DNA of 64,000 bases from Eubacteriales bacterium (GCA_030536855.1 JAUNPK010000002.1:13491-77490); one strand, 5' to 3'; positions 25,082 to 34,521 are shown, counted from the stretch's first letter. The notes: generated from the sequence alone by a model not told the origin. Program-made: numbers and translations.

Positions 25082-25708
25082 TTACATATCTTTCTTTAGT
25101 ACAGCATATAAAGTTCTTGAAATAATGCTGGCAACTATAAAGCATACAACTGCTTCGATAACGGCCTGAATACCCACAACAGTAACGATAAATATGAGTG
25201 GGTTAGCAGCCTGAGGTGCCAGAGCACGAATCGGTTCTGCATGGTAAAAGAACAAAACCAGAGATCCCATATAAAGTACTGTGTTAAGTATAGGGCATGA
25301 AAGTGATGCTACGTAATATGATATTTTGCTGACCTTTGGTAAATTGTGGAGAGCCTTGAAGATAAGACCTGTCAGGAAACCTTCTATAACTCGTGTAACC
25401 ACTGCAGTGACAAATGTGCCAAATGGGCTTATGCTAAGAAGTAAAGTTCCTAAAGGTGACATACCGAAGCACTGATAAAAGCTTGTTAAACCAAAAGCAA
25501 GGCCGCACACTGCGCCTCCTGCAGGACCAAGTAAAATAGCTCCCACTGCAACTGGTACAGTTAAAAATGTGATTTTAATTGCCGGAAGCTGGATGTAGCC
25601 TAATGGTGTAAATGACATAATAAAAATTATGGCTACCATTACAGCAAGCTGAACCATATACTTCGTGTTGAATTGTTTCTTGGTAGAAACGGTTGTTGTG
25701 TTACTCAT
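25082..25708 (-). CDS. ECF transporter S component, PanT-like
   Basis: 208 residues, about six membrane helices. FLTVPVAVGAILLGPAGGAV and GLAFGLTSFYQCFG match vitamin-specific S components of energy-coupling-factor transporters, closest by eye to the pantothenate type. It would bind its vitamin outside and share the common EcfA/A'/T module, which is not encoded here. AAGGAGGATTTT precedes the ATG. The 110 bases upstream can fold into two hairpins but match no riboswitch I recognise. The vitamin is uncertain. Confidence 0.8.
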   Translation of the reverse strand: MSNTTTVSTKKQFNTKYMVQLAVMVAIIFIMSFTPLGYIQLPAIKITFLTVPVAVGAILLGPAGGAVCGLAFGLTSFYQCFGMSPLGTLLLSISPFGTFVTAVVTRVIEGFLTGLIFKALHNLPKVSKISYYVASLSCPILNTVLYMGSLVLFFYHAEPIRALAPQAANPLIFIVTVVGIQAVIEAVVCFIVASIISRTLYAVLKKDM

Positions 25709-25864
25709 AAAATCCTCCTTGTTTTCTGATAAGGCGGCATTGCCTGCCTTTCAGACACTTGATAATTTATGAGTGTCATAAAGATATGAAATTGTCTGAT
25801 GCATTTTCAACCTGAATAACGCTCCGGGCAATATTATCATATAAAAAAATAATAATCAATAAGT

Positions 25865-25919
25865 TTACAAATTATTTATAAATACTTACCGTTTTCATAA
25901 TTTACATTATTTGTAAGTA
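25865..25919. promoter_or_regulatory. Nested dyads upstream of the ABC exporter
   Basis: TTACAAAT (25865-25872) with ATTTGTAA (25909-25916), and TACTTAC (25883-25889) with GTAAGTA (25913-25919), in the region between the divergent ECF and ABC genes. Possible operator; no regulator gene is adjacent. Confidence 0.4.
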
Positions 25920-25962
25920 ATGATAATATTAGGGAACGCAAATTTCTAGAAAGGAATCAGAT

Positions 25963-28293
25963 ATGAAGAGAATATTAAAGAGCATTGCGCCTTATTGGAA
26001 GTCTGTAGTAGTTATTTTTATTTTGCTTATTCTTCAGGCATATTGTGATCTTTCACTTCCTCAGTATACCTCAGATATTATTGACGTTGGTATTCAGAAT
26101 AGTGGTGTGGAGCATACTCTTCCGGAAAGAATCACAGCGGATGAATATGATATGGCCAGAATTTTTATGACCGATGATGAAAAGGCAATATGGGAAAATT
26201 GCTATGAGAGAAATGGTGATATATACAAGCTTAACGAGAAAAACAAGAAAAAGTTAAATGAATATGATGATAGTCTTGCGATGGCGCTCATTATTAATAA
26301 TCAGATGTCAGTGGCTACGGTAGAACAGTTTAAATCATCAGTTGCGCAGCAGATGAATGTTGACGTGGCAACACTTGAGTCTGTTCCTGTTGAAACACTT
26401 GGAAAGCAGATGGGTATTGATATTACAACATTTGTAAAAACTGTGGAAGATGAAAATGGAAATGAGACAGAGCAGGAATGTATTGACATGAGAATCATCT
26501 TCAGGGCAATGATGGAAAATGGAAATATGGATAGCGGTGTAATTACGGACATGCGGGAAGAATACCGTAAAACCTTTGATACCTTAGGCTCAACATTAAT
26601 ATCATCTATGGGAAAAGCTTATGCTATGTCTATGGATGAAAAAGCAGGAATGGATATGAATAAGCTTCAGACCAATTATCTGTGGTTTTCAGGAGCGAAA
26701 ATGGTAGGTATGGCACTTCTTATTGCACTGTGTACAATAGGTGTTGGTTTATTTGCATCAAGAGTCAGCGCCGGCGTTGGTAGAGACTTAAGAGGTAATG
26801 TATATAAGAAGGTTATGGGATTTTCCAATGCTGAAATGGATAAATTCTCAACAGCCTCCCTTATCACGAGAACAACTAATGACGTACAGCAGATACAGAT
26901 GGTATGTGTGTTGTTCCTGCGTATGATTTTATATGCTCCTATTCTTGGAATCGGAGGAATTATTAAGGTAGTTGGAACCGGAGCCGGAATGGCATGGGTA
27001 ATTGCACTGGCTGTAATTGTTATAGTGGGATTTGTCCTTTTGCTTATGGCAGTGGCAATGCCGAAATTCAAGCTTATGCAGAAGCTTGTAGATAATGTCA
27101 ATCTGGTTTCAAGAGAAATTCTTACAGGTCTTTCTGTTATCAGGGCATTCGGAAGAGAAAAGAAGGAAGAAGAAAGATTTGACAAAGCCAACAGGGAACT
27201 TACCAAGACCATGTTATTTACTAACAGGGTTATGACATTTATGATGCCTGTGATGATGTTCATTATGAATGGATTATCAATTCTTATCGTATGGGTTGCG
27301 GCTCACAGAATAGATGCAGGTGTTATGCAGGTTGGTGCTATGACAGCATTTATTACCTACTCAATGCAGATAGTCATGTCATTCCTTATGCTTACCATGA
27401 TGTCAATTATGCTTCCTAGAGCGATTGTTGCAGCAGAGCGTATTGATGAGGTACTGCTCACACAACCTTCTATAAGAGATTCGGAAAATCCAATAAAGGA
27501 TACGGATTACAAGGGTGTGTTAAGATTTAATCATGTTAACTTTAAGTATCCGGGTGCCAAGGAAAATGCGCTTGAAGATATTGATTTTACTGCAGAACCG
27601 GGAAAAACTACTGCTATTATAGGTAGTACAGGATGCGGTAAGTCTACAATGGTAAATCTTATTCCTAGATTGTACGATGTATCGGAAGGAAGTATTACCA
27701 TTGACGGTGAAGATATACGTGATATAAGTATGAAGGAATTAAGGGCACAGCTTGGATATGTGCCACAGAAGGGAATCCTCTTCTCAGGAACTATTGCTTC
27801 TAATTTAAGGTTTGGTAATACAACGGCTTCTGATGAAACTATAAAAGAAGCTGCACAGATTGCTCAGGCATCAGATTTTATAGAAGAGAAGGGTGAAAAG
27901 TATGACAGCCCTATAGCTCAAGGAGGAGCTAATGTTTCCGGTGGACAGAAGCAGAGATTATCAATTGCCAGAGCCATTGCAAAAAATCCAAAGGTATTCA
28001 TATTTGATGACAGTTTCTCAGCATTGGATCTTAAGACAGATGCAGCATTAAGAAAAGCACTTGCAAGCAAAGTGTCAGACAGCACGGTTATTATAGTTGC
28101 ACAAAGAATAAGTACAATTCTTCATGCAGATCAGATATTGGTTATGGACGATGGTAGAATTGTAGGAAAAGGAACTCACGAAGAACTTATAAAGAATTGT
28201 GATGTTTACCGTCAGATAGCAAAATCACAGTTATCCGACAAGGAATTAGGAATTGAAGAAAGCAGTAATTCAGATGGAAAGGAGGAAGCATAA
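25963..28293 (+). CDS. ABC exporter half-transporter with degenerate ATP site
   Basis: 776 residues: an N-terminal membrane domain and a C-terminal ATPase. Between the first and second helices lies a large ~190-residue hydrophilic insertion (~42-230) rich in acidic residues, probably extracellular. The ATPase has Walker A GSTGCGKST near 554, signature VSGGQ near 658 and Walker B VFIFDDSFSALD, where the catalytic Glu is replaced by Asp. That is the hallmark of the non-catalytic half of heterodimeric exporters such as TM287/288. GAAAGGAATCAG precedes the ATG. It is coupled to the next gene, 1 base away. Confidence 0.93.
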   Translation: MKRILKSIAPYWKSVVVIFILLILQAYCDLSLPQYTSDIIDVGIQNSGVEHTLPERITADEYDMARIFMTDDEKAIWENCYERNGDIYKLNEKNKKKLNEYDDSLAMALIINNQMSVATVEQFKSSVAQQMNVDVATLESVPVETLGKQMGIDITTFVKTVEDENGNETEQECIDMRIIFRAMMENGNMDSGVITDMREEYRKTFDTLGSTLISSMGKAYAMSMDEKAGMDMNKLQTNYLWFSGAKMVGMALLIALCTIGVGLFASRVSAGVGRDLRGNVYKKVMGFSNAEMDKFSTASLITRTTNDVQQIQMVCVLFLRMILYAPILGIGGIIKVVGTGAGMAWVIALAVIVIVGFVLLLMAVAMPKFKLMQKLVDNVNLVSREILTGLSVIRAFGREKKEEERFDKANRELTKTMLFTNRVMTFMMPVMMFIMNGLSILIVWVAAHRIDAGVMQVGAMTAFITYSMQIVMSFLMLTMMSIMLPRAIVAAERIDEVLLTQPSIRDSENPIKDTDYKGVLRFNHVNFKYPGAKENALEDIDFTAEPGKTTAIIGSTGCGKSTMVNLIPRLYDVSEGSITIDGEDIRDISMKELRAQLGYVPQKGILFSGTIASNLRFGNTTASDETIKEAAQIAQASDFIEEKGEKYDSPIAQGGANVSGGQKQRLSIARAIAKNPKVFIFDDSFSALDLKTDAALRKALASKVSDSTVIIVAQRISTILHADQILVMDDGRIVGKGTHEELIKNCDVYRQIAKSQLSDKELGIEESSNSDGKEEA

Positions 28294-28294
28294 G

Positions 28295-30145
28295 ATGGAA
28301 GATAATAAGACATTTAAAGCGCCTCCGAAAAGAAAAATGGGTGGACACGGCGGCGGAATGATGCCCGCAGAAAAGGCGAAAGATTTTAAGGGGTCTATCG
28401 GAAAACTTATAGAATATATCGGAAGATATAAGATAGCCATATTTATGGTAATGATTATGGCAGCATCATCTAGCGTATTTACAGTTATTGGACCTAAGGT
28501 TTTAGGTAAGGCCACAACAGCACTTTCAGAAGGTCTTATGAAAAAAATAGCAGGAACCGGTGGAATCGATTTTGGTAAAATCGGAAGAATCCTTATTATT
28601 GTTCTTACTCTGTACGCGTTCAGTGCCATTTTAAGCTTTATTCAGGGATGGATAATGACAGGTGTTTCCCAGAAGGTATGTTACAGGCTTCGTAAGGAAA
28701 TATCAGAAAAGATTAATCGTATGCCTATGAAATATTTTGAGAGCAGAACATACGGAGAGGTACTTTCAAGAATTACCAACGATGTAGATACTTTGGGACA
28801 GGGTCTGAATCAGAGTATTACTACCATTATTACTTCAATGGCCACCATGATTGGTGTACTTATTATGATGCTCAGCATCTCACCTTTAATGACTTTGATT
28901 GCCATAGTAATTTTACCTATTTCTGTTGGTCTCATTTCATTTGTCATTAAGAAGTCACAGAAGTACTTTAAGACACAGCAGGAATACCTGGGACATATCA
29001 ACGGACAGATTGAAGAGACCTACGGCGGACATATGGTTGTAAAGTCTTTCAATAAGGAAGATGATATGGTAAAAGATTTTGATAAAAATAATAATATTTT
29101 ATTTTCTTCTGCATGGAAATCACAATTTTTCTCAGGAATGATGCATCCTATTATGGTATTTGTAGGAAATCTGGGATATGCCGGGGTTGCACTTACAGGA
29201 GGACTTCTGGCAATTCGGGGTGTTATAACAATTGGTGATATTCAGGCATTTATTCAGTATGTAAGAAATTTCACACAGCCAATACAGCAGATTGCACAGG
29301 TTATTAATCAGGTGCAGTCAATGACAGCAGCTTCAGAGAGAGTATTTGAATTCCTTGGAGAAGAAGAGGAAGACCAGATTGTTAAGAATCCTGTGTCCAC
29401 AGAGGGTATCAAAGGCGCTGTGGAATTTAAAAATGTTAAATTTGGTTATAAAGAAGACCAGACAATTATTAATAATTTCAGTGCCACAGTTAAACCGGGT
29501 CAGAAGGTGGCAATAGTTGGGCCTACAGGTGCCGGTAAAACAACTATGGTAAAGCTTCTTATGAGATTTTACGATGTCAACGCAGGAGAAATTCTTGTAG
29601 ACGGACATAACGTTAAAGATTTCAACAGACGTGAATTGAGAGATGCATTTGGTATGGTACTTCAGGATACATGGTTGTATAAAGGAACCATTATGGAAAA
29701 TATCAGATACGGAAGACTTGATGCTACGGATGAAGAGGTTATTGAGGCTGCCAAGGCGGCTTATGCCCATCATTTTATTGAGACACTTCCGGGTGGCTAT
29801 GATATGGAACTTAATGAAGATGCTTCTAACATATCACAGGGACAAAAACAGCTTCTTACAATTGCAAGAGCCATTTTAGCTGATAATCCAATATTGATTC
29901 TTGATGAGGCTACATCAAGCGTTGATACGAGAACAGAGATCAGAATCCAGAAAGCTATGGATAATCTTACTGCGGGAAGAACAAGTTTCATTATTGCCCA
30001 CAGACTTTCAACCATCAAGGATGCGGACATTATCCTTGTAATGAAAGACGGAGATATCGTAGAGCAGGGCAATCACGAAGAACTTCTTGCAAAGGGTGGG
30101 TTCTATGCCGAATTATATAATTCACAGTTTGAAGAGGCATCATGA
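28295..30145 (+). CDS. ABC exporter half-transporter with catalytic site
   Basis: 616 residues from ATG 28295, which follows GGAAAGGAGGAAG; an earlier in-frame start at 28253 overlaps the previous gene without a clear site. A Gly/Lys-rich tail (KRKMGGHGGGMMPAEK) precedes six membrane helices. The ATPase has Walker A GPTGAGKTT near 409 and an intact Walker B ILILDEATSSVD, but its signature reads ISQGQ instead of LSGGQ. With the Asp-for-Glu change in its partner, this gives one consensus and one degenerate ATP site. Likely multidrug or lipid export; the substrate is unknown. Confidence 0.93.
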   Translation: MEDNKTFKAPPKRKMGGHGGGMMPAEKAKDFKGSIGKLIEYIGRYKIAIFMVMIMAASSSVFTVIGPKVLGKATTALSEGLMKKIAGTGGIDFGKIGRILIIVLTLYAFSAILSFIQGWIMTGVSQKVCYRLRKEISEKINRMPMKYFESRTYGEVLSRITNDVDTLGQGLNQSITTIITSMATMIGVLIMMLSISPLMTLIAIVILPISVGLISFVIKKSQKYFKTQQEYLGHINGQIEETYGGHMVVKSFNKEDDMVKDFDKNNNILFSSAWKSQFFSGMMHPIMVFVGNLGYAGVALTGGLLAIRGVITIGDIQAFIQYVRNFTQPIQQIAQVINQVQSMTAASERVFEFLGEEEEDQIVKNPVSTEGIKGAVEFKNVKFGYKEDQTIINNFSATVKPGQKVAIVGPTGAGKTTMVKLLMRFYDVNAGEILVDGHNVKDFNRRELRDAFGMVLQDTWLYKGTIMENIRYGRLDATDEEVIEAAKAAYAHHFIETLPGGYDMELNEDASNISQGQKQLLTIARAILADNPILILDEATSSVDTRTEIRIQKAMDNLTAGRTSFIIAHRLSTIKDADIILVMKDGDIVEQGNHEELLAKGGFYAELYNSQFEEAS

Positions 30146-30179
30146 CATAACAAAAACAGACAGACATTGGGGTCAAAAA

Positions 30180-30316
30180 CAACATATAGTTCTGCAGTTC
30201 AGGCACGCTTGCGCTGCTCTCGCCTCGCAACGGATACTAAATTCGCGCGTTGCGCTCATTAAGTACCGGCGGGCTCAAAGCACCTGAAACTACATGAACT
30301 ATATGTTGTCTTTTTT
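30180..30316 (+). repeat. Long GC-rich palindromic element with T-tract
   Basis: Arms CAACATATAGTT (30180-30191) and AACTATATGTTG (30297-30308) with a second pair CAGG/CCTG inside, about 105 bases of GC-rich sequence in the loop, and CTTTTTT after the 3' arm. It follows the ABC exporter and may be its terminator. The base composition differs sharply from both flanks, which fits an inserted repeat. Confidence 0.6.
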
Positions 30317-30407
30317 AGTCTTTGAAGGCGCCGCAATCTACATTTCATAATGGGAACAAAAGCCTAAAACTTCCACTTGAATTTTTTTGAATATAATTTA
30401 AAATCTG

Positions 30408-30707
30408 TTGGGACATTCTGTAAGGCTGGACATTGATGTGTTAGATGCTAATACACTTGTAAAGGGTGAAGATTATGACAGGCTTCCGGAAAGCTATGTC
30501 ATATTTATTACAGAGAATGATGTTATGGGAGCAAATCTGCCAGTCTATTATGCGGACAGGATTGTTTCGGAAACAGGAAAGCCTTTGGGTGACGGGACAC
30601 ATATCGTTTATATGCTTCTTCGCATAGATTGTAATAAAGCAGAGGATGGATTGAAGATCACACCAAATTCACAGTGCGCATTTTTCAAAATCTTTACAGA
30701 AATATAA
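30408..30707 (+). pseudogene. Rpn/PD-(D/E)XK transposase fragment joined to a DUF6061-like end
   Basis: Residues 1-65 (IDVLDANTLVKGEDYDRLPE, ESYVIFITENDVMG, ADRIVSETGKPLGDGTHIVY) match the middle of Rpn-type recombination-promoting nucleases, whose full length is about 300 residues. From residue ~69 the frame continues MLLRIDCNKAEDGL, which belongs to the small ORF family seen at 17985-18098. No ribosome binding site or nuclease active site is present. This is a fusion of two broken genes. Confidence 0.65.
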
Positions 30708-30770
30708 GTGGAATGCAAGAGATGTGAGTGGTACTATAGGAAGTGAAATTTGAATTTGTAGGTGAGATAA

Positions 30771-31361
30771 ATGGAGACGCTTGTGAAGAAAATAAAAGGT
30801 TACCTCTCGCTCTTTTTAACAATGCTGAAAATAGGGTTGTTCACCTTTGGCGGTGGATACGCTATGATAGCTCTGTTTGAAAATGAGTTCGTAGAAAAAA
30901 AGAAATGGCTTGAAAAAGATGAATTTTTGGATGTTGCAGCGATTGCCGAATCCACGCCCGGTCCTATTGCTATCAATGCAGCAACTTATATAGGATACAA
31001 AAATGCCGGAATTATCGGCTCAATTATTGCTACGCTTGGCATTTGTATTCCGTCGTTTATTATTATCTACGCTATATCACTGTTCTTTGATGCGTTTCTT
31101 TCGTTGACGTTGGTTGCATACGCTTTCAAGGGTATTCAGATATGCGTGGTGTATCTGATCCTTACAGCAGGGCTGAAGATGCTGGCGCATATGAAAAAAA
31201 ACGCATTTAACATTATTATTATTTCGATAACGCTTATCTGCATGGTCGTGTTTTCGTTGTTTGCGGTGAAATTCTCAACGATATTTTACATAATGATCAG
31301 CGGAGCCTGCGGTGTAGTGGTATATCTTCTCGGCAAAATCAGGAAGGAGGAGAAACAATGA
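30771..31361 (+). CDS. Chromate transporter, N-terminal half
   Basis: 196 residues of the CHR family, with FGGGYAMIALFENE and AESTPGPIAINAATYIG, the two signature loops, and about five membrane segments. In Firmicutes the two CHR halves are often separate genes, as here. The stop overlaps the start of the second half by 4 bases. Transport of chromate or another oxyanion is the family function; many gut homologues have no known substrate. The ribosome binding site (AGGTGAG) is modest. Confidence 0.9.
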   Translation: METLVKKIKGYLSLFLTMLKIGLFTFGGGYAMIALFENEFVEKKKWLEKDEFLDVAAIAESTPGPIAINAATYIGYKNAGIIGSIIATLGICIPSFIIIYAISLFFDAFLSLTLVAYAFKGIQICVVYLILTAGLKMLAHMKKNAFNIIIISITLICMVVFSLFAVKFSTIFYIMISGACGVVVYLLGKIRKEEKQ

Positions 31362-31930
31362 TGTATCTCAAATTGTTCTTAACCTTCCTTCAAATCGGTG
31401 CATTCTCCTTTGGCGGCGGATACGGAATGATCTCGCTGATAAGAGAAAAGGTCCTGATGTACGATTGGCTTACCGAGGAAGAAATGCTCAATATGATTGC
31501 CGTAGCTGAATCCACTCCCGGACCGATAGCAGTTAATATGGCAACCTTTGTTGGTTCGGCACAAGGTGGTTTTCTCGGTGCTCTCCTTGCTACGCTTGGT
31601 GTGGTATTGCCATCGTTTATTATCATTCTCATAATCGCAGCTTTGATACGCAACTTGCTGAAATATGCAGGTGTAAAGGCATTCCTCGGCGGTATCCGTC
31701 CGTGCATTGTTGGTTTGATACTCGCAACGGCAATCACGATGTTTATGAGTACGGCAATCGGCTTCGGCAGCATAGATGATGCACTTGCTATAGACTTCAA
31801 GGGCATTATTATATTTGCCATATTGATAGCAATCAGCGTCGTAGCAAAGCTTGCATTTAAGAAAAAACCATCTCCGATACTGATGATACTTATATCGGCA
31901 GGGCTTGGTATGCTGATTTATTCATTATAA
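31358..31930 (+). CDS. Chromate transporter, C-terminal half
   Basis: 190 residues, paralogous to the previous protein: FGGGYGMISLIREKV and VAESTPGPIAVNMATFVG recur. The two should form the antiparallel heterodimer typical of split CHR transporters. AGGAAGGAGGAG precedes ATG 31358, inside the end of the first gene. Codon choice here is slightly richer in G and C than in flanking genes, which may indicate acquisition. Confidence 0.9.
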   Translation: MMYLKLFLTFLQIGAFSFGGGYGMISLIREKVLMYDWLTEEEMLNMIAVAESTPGPIAVNMATFVGSAQGGFLGALLATLGVVLPSFIIILIIAALIRNLLKYAGVKAFLGGIRPCIVGLILATAITMFMSTAIGFGSIDDALAIDFKGIIIFAILIAISVVAKLAFKKKPSPILMILISAGLGMLIYSL

Positions 31931-31999
31931 AAGCCTTGATAAACAAATTCCAATATGTAGAAGAGTTAGAAAATTTGAATTTGACGGAGGTTTTAACTG

Positions 32000-32458
32000 A
32001 TGAAAATTAAAAATCCTATGCTGGTGGTAACAGATATTGATAAGTCTGTAGAATTTTATAAAAAGTTGTTTGGACTTCATGTGATTATGGATTTTGGTGC
32101 AAATAAGACCTTGACGGGTGGATTAGCACTGCAAACACTTGAGACGTGGCAAGAATTTATCGGTATAGATGATATTTCATTTGGAAGCAATAGTTCTGAG
32201 GTTTATTTTGAGGAAGATAATTTTGATAAATTTACAGACAGATTGAAAAAATATGATGTGGAATACGTTCATCCTATCAAAGAACATTCATGGGGACAGC
32301 GAGTGGTTAGAATTTATGATCCAGATAAGCATATTATTGAAATTGGCGAAAACATAAAAGTGGTTTGTCAACGCTTTTTGGATAGTGGCATGACACCAGA
32401 GCAAGTAGCAGAAAGAATGGATGTACCAATGAAATTTGTAAATGCTTGTATGCGTTAA
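32000..32458 (+). CDS. VOC (glyoxalase-fold) family protein
   Basis: 152 residues with the paired beta-alpha-beta-beta-beta modules of the vicinal-oxygen-chelate fold. It starts KNPMLVVTDIDKSVEFYKK and ends the second module with RVVRIYDPDKHIIEIGE, whose final Glu is a typical metal ligand. After it comes a ~30-residue helical tail (SGMTPEQVAERMDVPMKF). No substrate can be deduced. GACGGAGG precedes the ATG. Monocistronic. Confidence 0.85.
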   Translation: MKIKNPMLVVTDIDKSVEFYKKLFGLHVIMDFGANKTLTGGLALQTLETWQEFIGIDDISFGSNSSEVYFEEDNFDKFTDRLKKYDVEYVHPIKEHSWGQRVVRIYDPDKHIIEIGENIKVVCQRFLDSGMTPEQVAERMDVPMKFVNACMR

Positions 32459-32530
32459 ATTTCAGTTTGAACCGCCTTTATATTACTCTCCCGTGAGCAG
32501 ATTTCATCTGCCCATGGGAGTACTTTTATG
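32458..32530 (-). repeat. 3'-flank hairpin repeat, copy of 14388-14466
   Basis: On the minus strand it follows the stop of the membrane protein gene. CTCCC...GGGCAGAT-GAA-ATCTGCT...GGGAG forms a strong hairpin, and GGTTCAAACTGAAATT ends it, as at 14.4 kb. It lies between convergent genes and may also terminate the VOC gene. Confidence 0.65.
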
Positions 32531-32532
32531 CC

Positions 32533-33024
32533 TTAATGGTAACTGCCTTTACAACTGCCATGATACAAAAAATTCAGACCTGCCGAAAGAATAAGCCACC
32601 AGCTTAGCATATTAATATCTAGTGGAATCAGTGAAACAGACAACATTGACAATGTAACACTGATAACACAAAGTGCTACGGACACAGCCTTTCTAAGTTC
32701 TGCAACACCAGTGCTTTTGTAATATTGCCAATGGTCATGCCACTTCTCACCAATCCGGTTAAGCACTTTTCTGAATAGAAAAAATCCACCAATCAAAATC
32801 ACCGCAGAAGCAAGAAACATAATACTAATTGCCTCATACGAATGCATATAACCAGAAAGACAGCCATACCCCCTCTGCATTATACAGATAAAACAAAATA
32901 CCCATGTCCAGATGCTTAGTGTTACAGTCTGCTTTTGAAGGGCGGTCTGCAACCTGCCTTGGAGATTCAACCAGAACAACCATATAATGGAACGTTTAAT
33001 GTTAGAATTCGTCCTGAATTGCAT
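32533..33024 (-). CDS. Small membrane protein, unknown function
   Basis: 163 residues with about four hydrophobic segments (around 35-50, 65-85, 115-135 and 138-155). The middle and the end, YMHSYEAISIMFLAS and GLNFLYHGSCKG, match the remnant at 14164-14387, so this is one of at least two copies in the genome. The N-terminal 30 residues may not be native because no convincing ribosome binding site precedes the start. I do not recognise the family. Confidence 0.5.
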   Translation of the reverse strand: MQFRTNSNIKRSIIWLFWLNLQGRLQTALQKQTVTLSIWTWVFCFICIMQRGYGCLSGYMHSYEAISIMFLASAVILIGGFFLFRKVLNRIGEKWHDHWQYYKSTGVAELRKAVSVALCVISVTLSMLSVSLIPLDINMLSWWLILSAGLNFLYHGSCKGSYH

Positions 33025-33053
33025 AGAAGCATTGCTGTATATGCAATTATATT

Positions 33054-33139
33054 ATTTTGATATTCAAAATACTCTTGACAACACATAAATATCATAGTAT
33101 AAATTAATTGTTTGATATTCAAAGTAAGATATTCAAACA
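33054..33139 (+). promoter_or_regulatory. Fatty-acid operon promoter with FabT-like operators
   Basis: TTGACA at 33075-33080 and TATAAA at 33098-33103, spaced by 17 bases. One palindrome, ATTTTGATATTCAAAAT (33054-33070), lies just upstream of -35; a second, TTTGATATTCAAA (33111-33123), covers the likely start site; a GATATTCAAAC half-site follows at ~33128. These fit the TTTGA-N3-TCAAA pattern of FabT (MarR family) sites in streptococci. No fabT gene is in the window. Confidence 0.75.
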
Positions 33140-33174
33140 ATTAGAAATTCAAACAAACAGAAAGTGACAGTGAT

Positions 33175-34119
33175 ATGAAAGCAAAAATTGTGGGGACCGG
33201 AAGATACCTGCCGGAGTACATAATGACTAATGAGATTCTGTCTACTATGGTGGATACCAGTGATGAATGGATAAAGACCAGGACAGGAATTAGCAGCAGA
33301 AGAGTCGCAAAGAACTGCTCTACCTCAGAGATGGCAGTAAATGCAGCCGGAAATGCACTTGAAAATGCAGGAATCCAAGCCGAGGATATTGATCTTATTA
33401 TAGTTGCCACATCCACACCGGATAACAATATGCCAAATACTGCATCGGTTGTACAGTCCCAGTTGGGAGCCTGCAACGCGGTATGTTTTGATGAGAGCGC
33501 AGCTTGTGCAGGATTTATCATTGCTCTTTCAATTGCCAAGGCCTATATAGAAGCAGGCATGATGAAAAATGTTCTGGTTATAGGCAGTGACAAAATATCA
33601 AGAATAGTTGACTGGGCAGACAGAAGCACCTGTGTATTGTTTGGTGACGGAGCCGGAGCTTGTATACTTTCAGCTTATGAAGGTAACAGTGGAATTCTTG
33701 GGGCAGATCTCCATAACGATGGCAGTAAGGGTGAAGTACTTAAAGGCGGAAGTATTGATAACAGAGATGAAAGATATATCGATATGAACGGACAGGAAGT
33801 ATTCCGCTTTGCTGTAAGAAATGTTCCGGAAACTATTAATTCCCTTCTTAATAAAGAAGGTACTAACAAAGACGAAGTGAAATATTACGTTCTTCATCAG
33901 GCCAACATAAGAATAATTGAGAGTGTTGCCAAAAGAATGGATGAGGACATGGAAAAATTTCCTAATAATCTTAAAGATTATGGAAATACTTCAGCAGCCA
34001 GCATTCCGATTCTTCTCGATGAGTTGAATCGAAACAATAAATTACAGCCGGATGACCTTCTTGTATTAGCAGGTTTCGGTGCAGGATTAAGCTGGGGCAG
34101 TTTACTGGTAAGATGGTAA
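33175..34119 (+). CDS. fabH: Beta-ketoacyl-ACP synthase III
   Basis: 314 residues. It condenses acetyl-CoA with malonyl-ACP to start fatty-acid synthesis. Catalytic Cys111 is in ESAACAGFI, His in VLHQANIRI and Asn in YGNTSAASIPI. The N-terminus VGTGRYLPE is typical. First gene of the fatty-acid operon, under the FabT-like promoter. The ribosome binding site (GAAAGTGA) is weak. The acyl-carrier gene starts 55 bases downstream. Confidence 0.97.
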   Translation: MKAKIVGTGRYLPEYIMTNEILSTMVDTSDEWIKTRTGISSRRVAKNCSTSEMAVNAAGNALENAGIQAEDIDLIIVATSTPDNNMPNTASVVQSQLGACNAVCFDESAACAGFIIALSIAKAYIEAGMMKNVLVIGSDKISRIVDWADRSTCVLFGDGAGACILSAYEGNSGILGADLHNDGSKGEVLKGGSIDNRDERYIDMNGQEVFRFAVRNVPETINSLLNKEGTNKDEVKYYVLHQANIRIIESVAKRMDEDMEKFPNNLKDYGNTSAASIPILLDELNRNNKLQPDDLLVLAGFGAGLSWGSLLVRW

Positions 34120-34174
34120 CTGTCAACAAATTTATAAAGAAATATATGCGTAAAGACGCAGGAAAGAGGACAAT

Positions 34175-34408
34175 ATGTTTGAGAAGATTAAAGAATTAGT
34201 AGCACAGCAGTTAGGAATTGAGGCAGATACAATTAAGCCTGAAAGCAATTTTAAGGATGACCTTAATGCAGATTCACTTGATTTATTTGAACTTATCATG
34301 AGCCTTGAAGAGGAATATTCAGTTGAGATTCCTACAGAAGAACTTGAGACACTTACTACAGTTCAGGCAGTTATAGATTATCTTGAAGCACATGGCGTTA
34401 ACGCTTAA
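34175..34408 (+). CDS. acpP: Acyl carrier protein
   Basis: 77 residues, acidic, four-helix carrier. Ser34 in ADSLDLFELIM takes the 4'-phosphopantetheine arm. It carries the growing acyl chain between the enzymes encoded downstream. GAAAGAGGAC precedes the ATG. About 110 bases separate it from fabK, with no clear promoter or terminator. Confidence 0.97.
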   Translation: MFEKIKELVAQQLGIEADTIKPESNFKDDLNADSLDLFELIMSLEEEYSVEIPTEELETLTTVQAVIDYLEAHGVNA

Positions 34409-34521
34409 AAAAAAAATGTATGTGATTTGTGGGGCTGTTGCACGAACCTGAGGTGATAATACCTGTGCGGCAGACCCATAAACTTAAAATGTGGTAATTA
34501 TGTGTAGAAATGGAGAAGAGT

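Noticed and set aside
25724..25840. Riboswitch (THF, TPP or similar) upstream of the ECF S component
   Set aside because: Two small hairpins can form but none of the conserved core blocks of known classes is present.
30030..30287. Overlapping ORFs in the palindromic GC-rich stretch
   Set aside because: Open frames on both strands arise from base composition; no binding site and no protein similarity.
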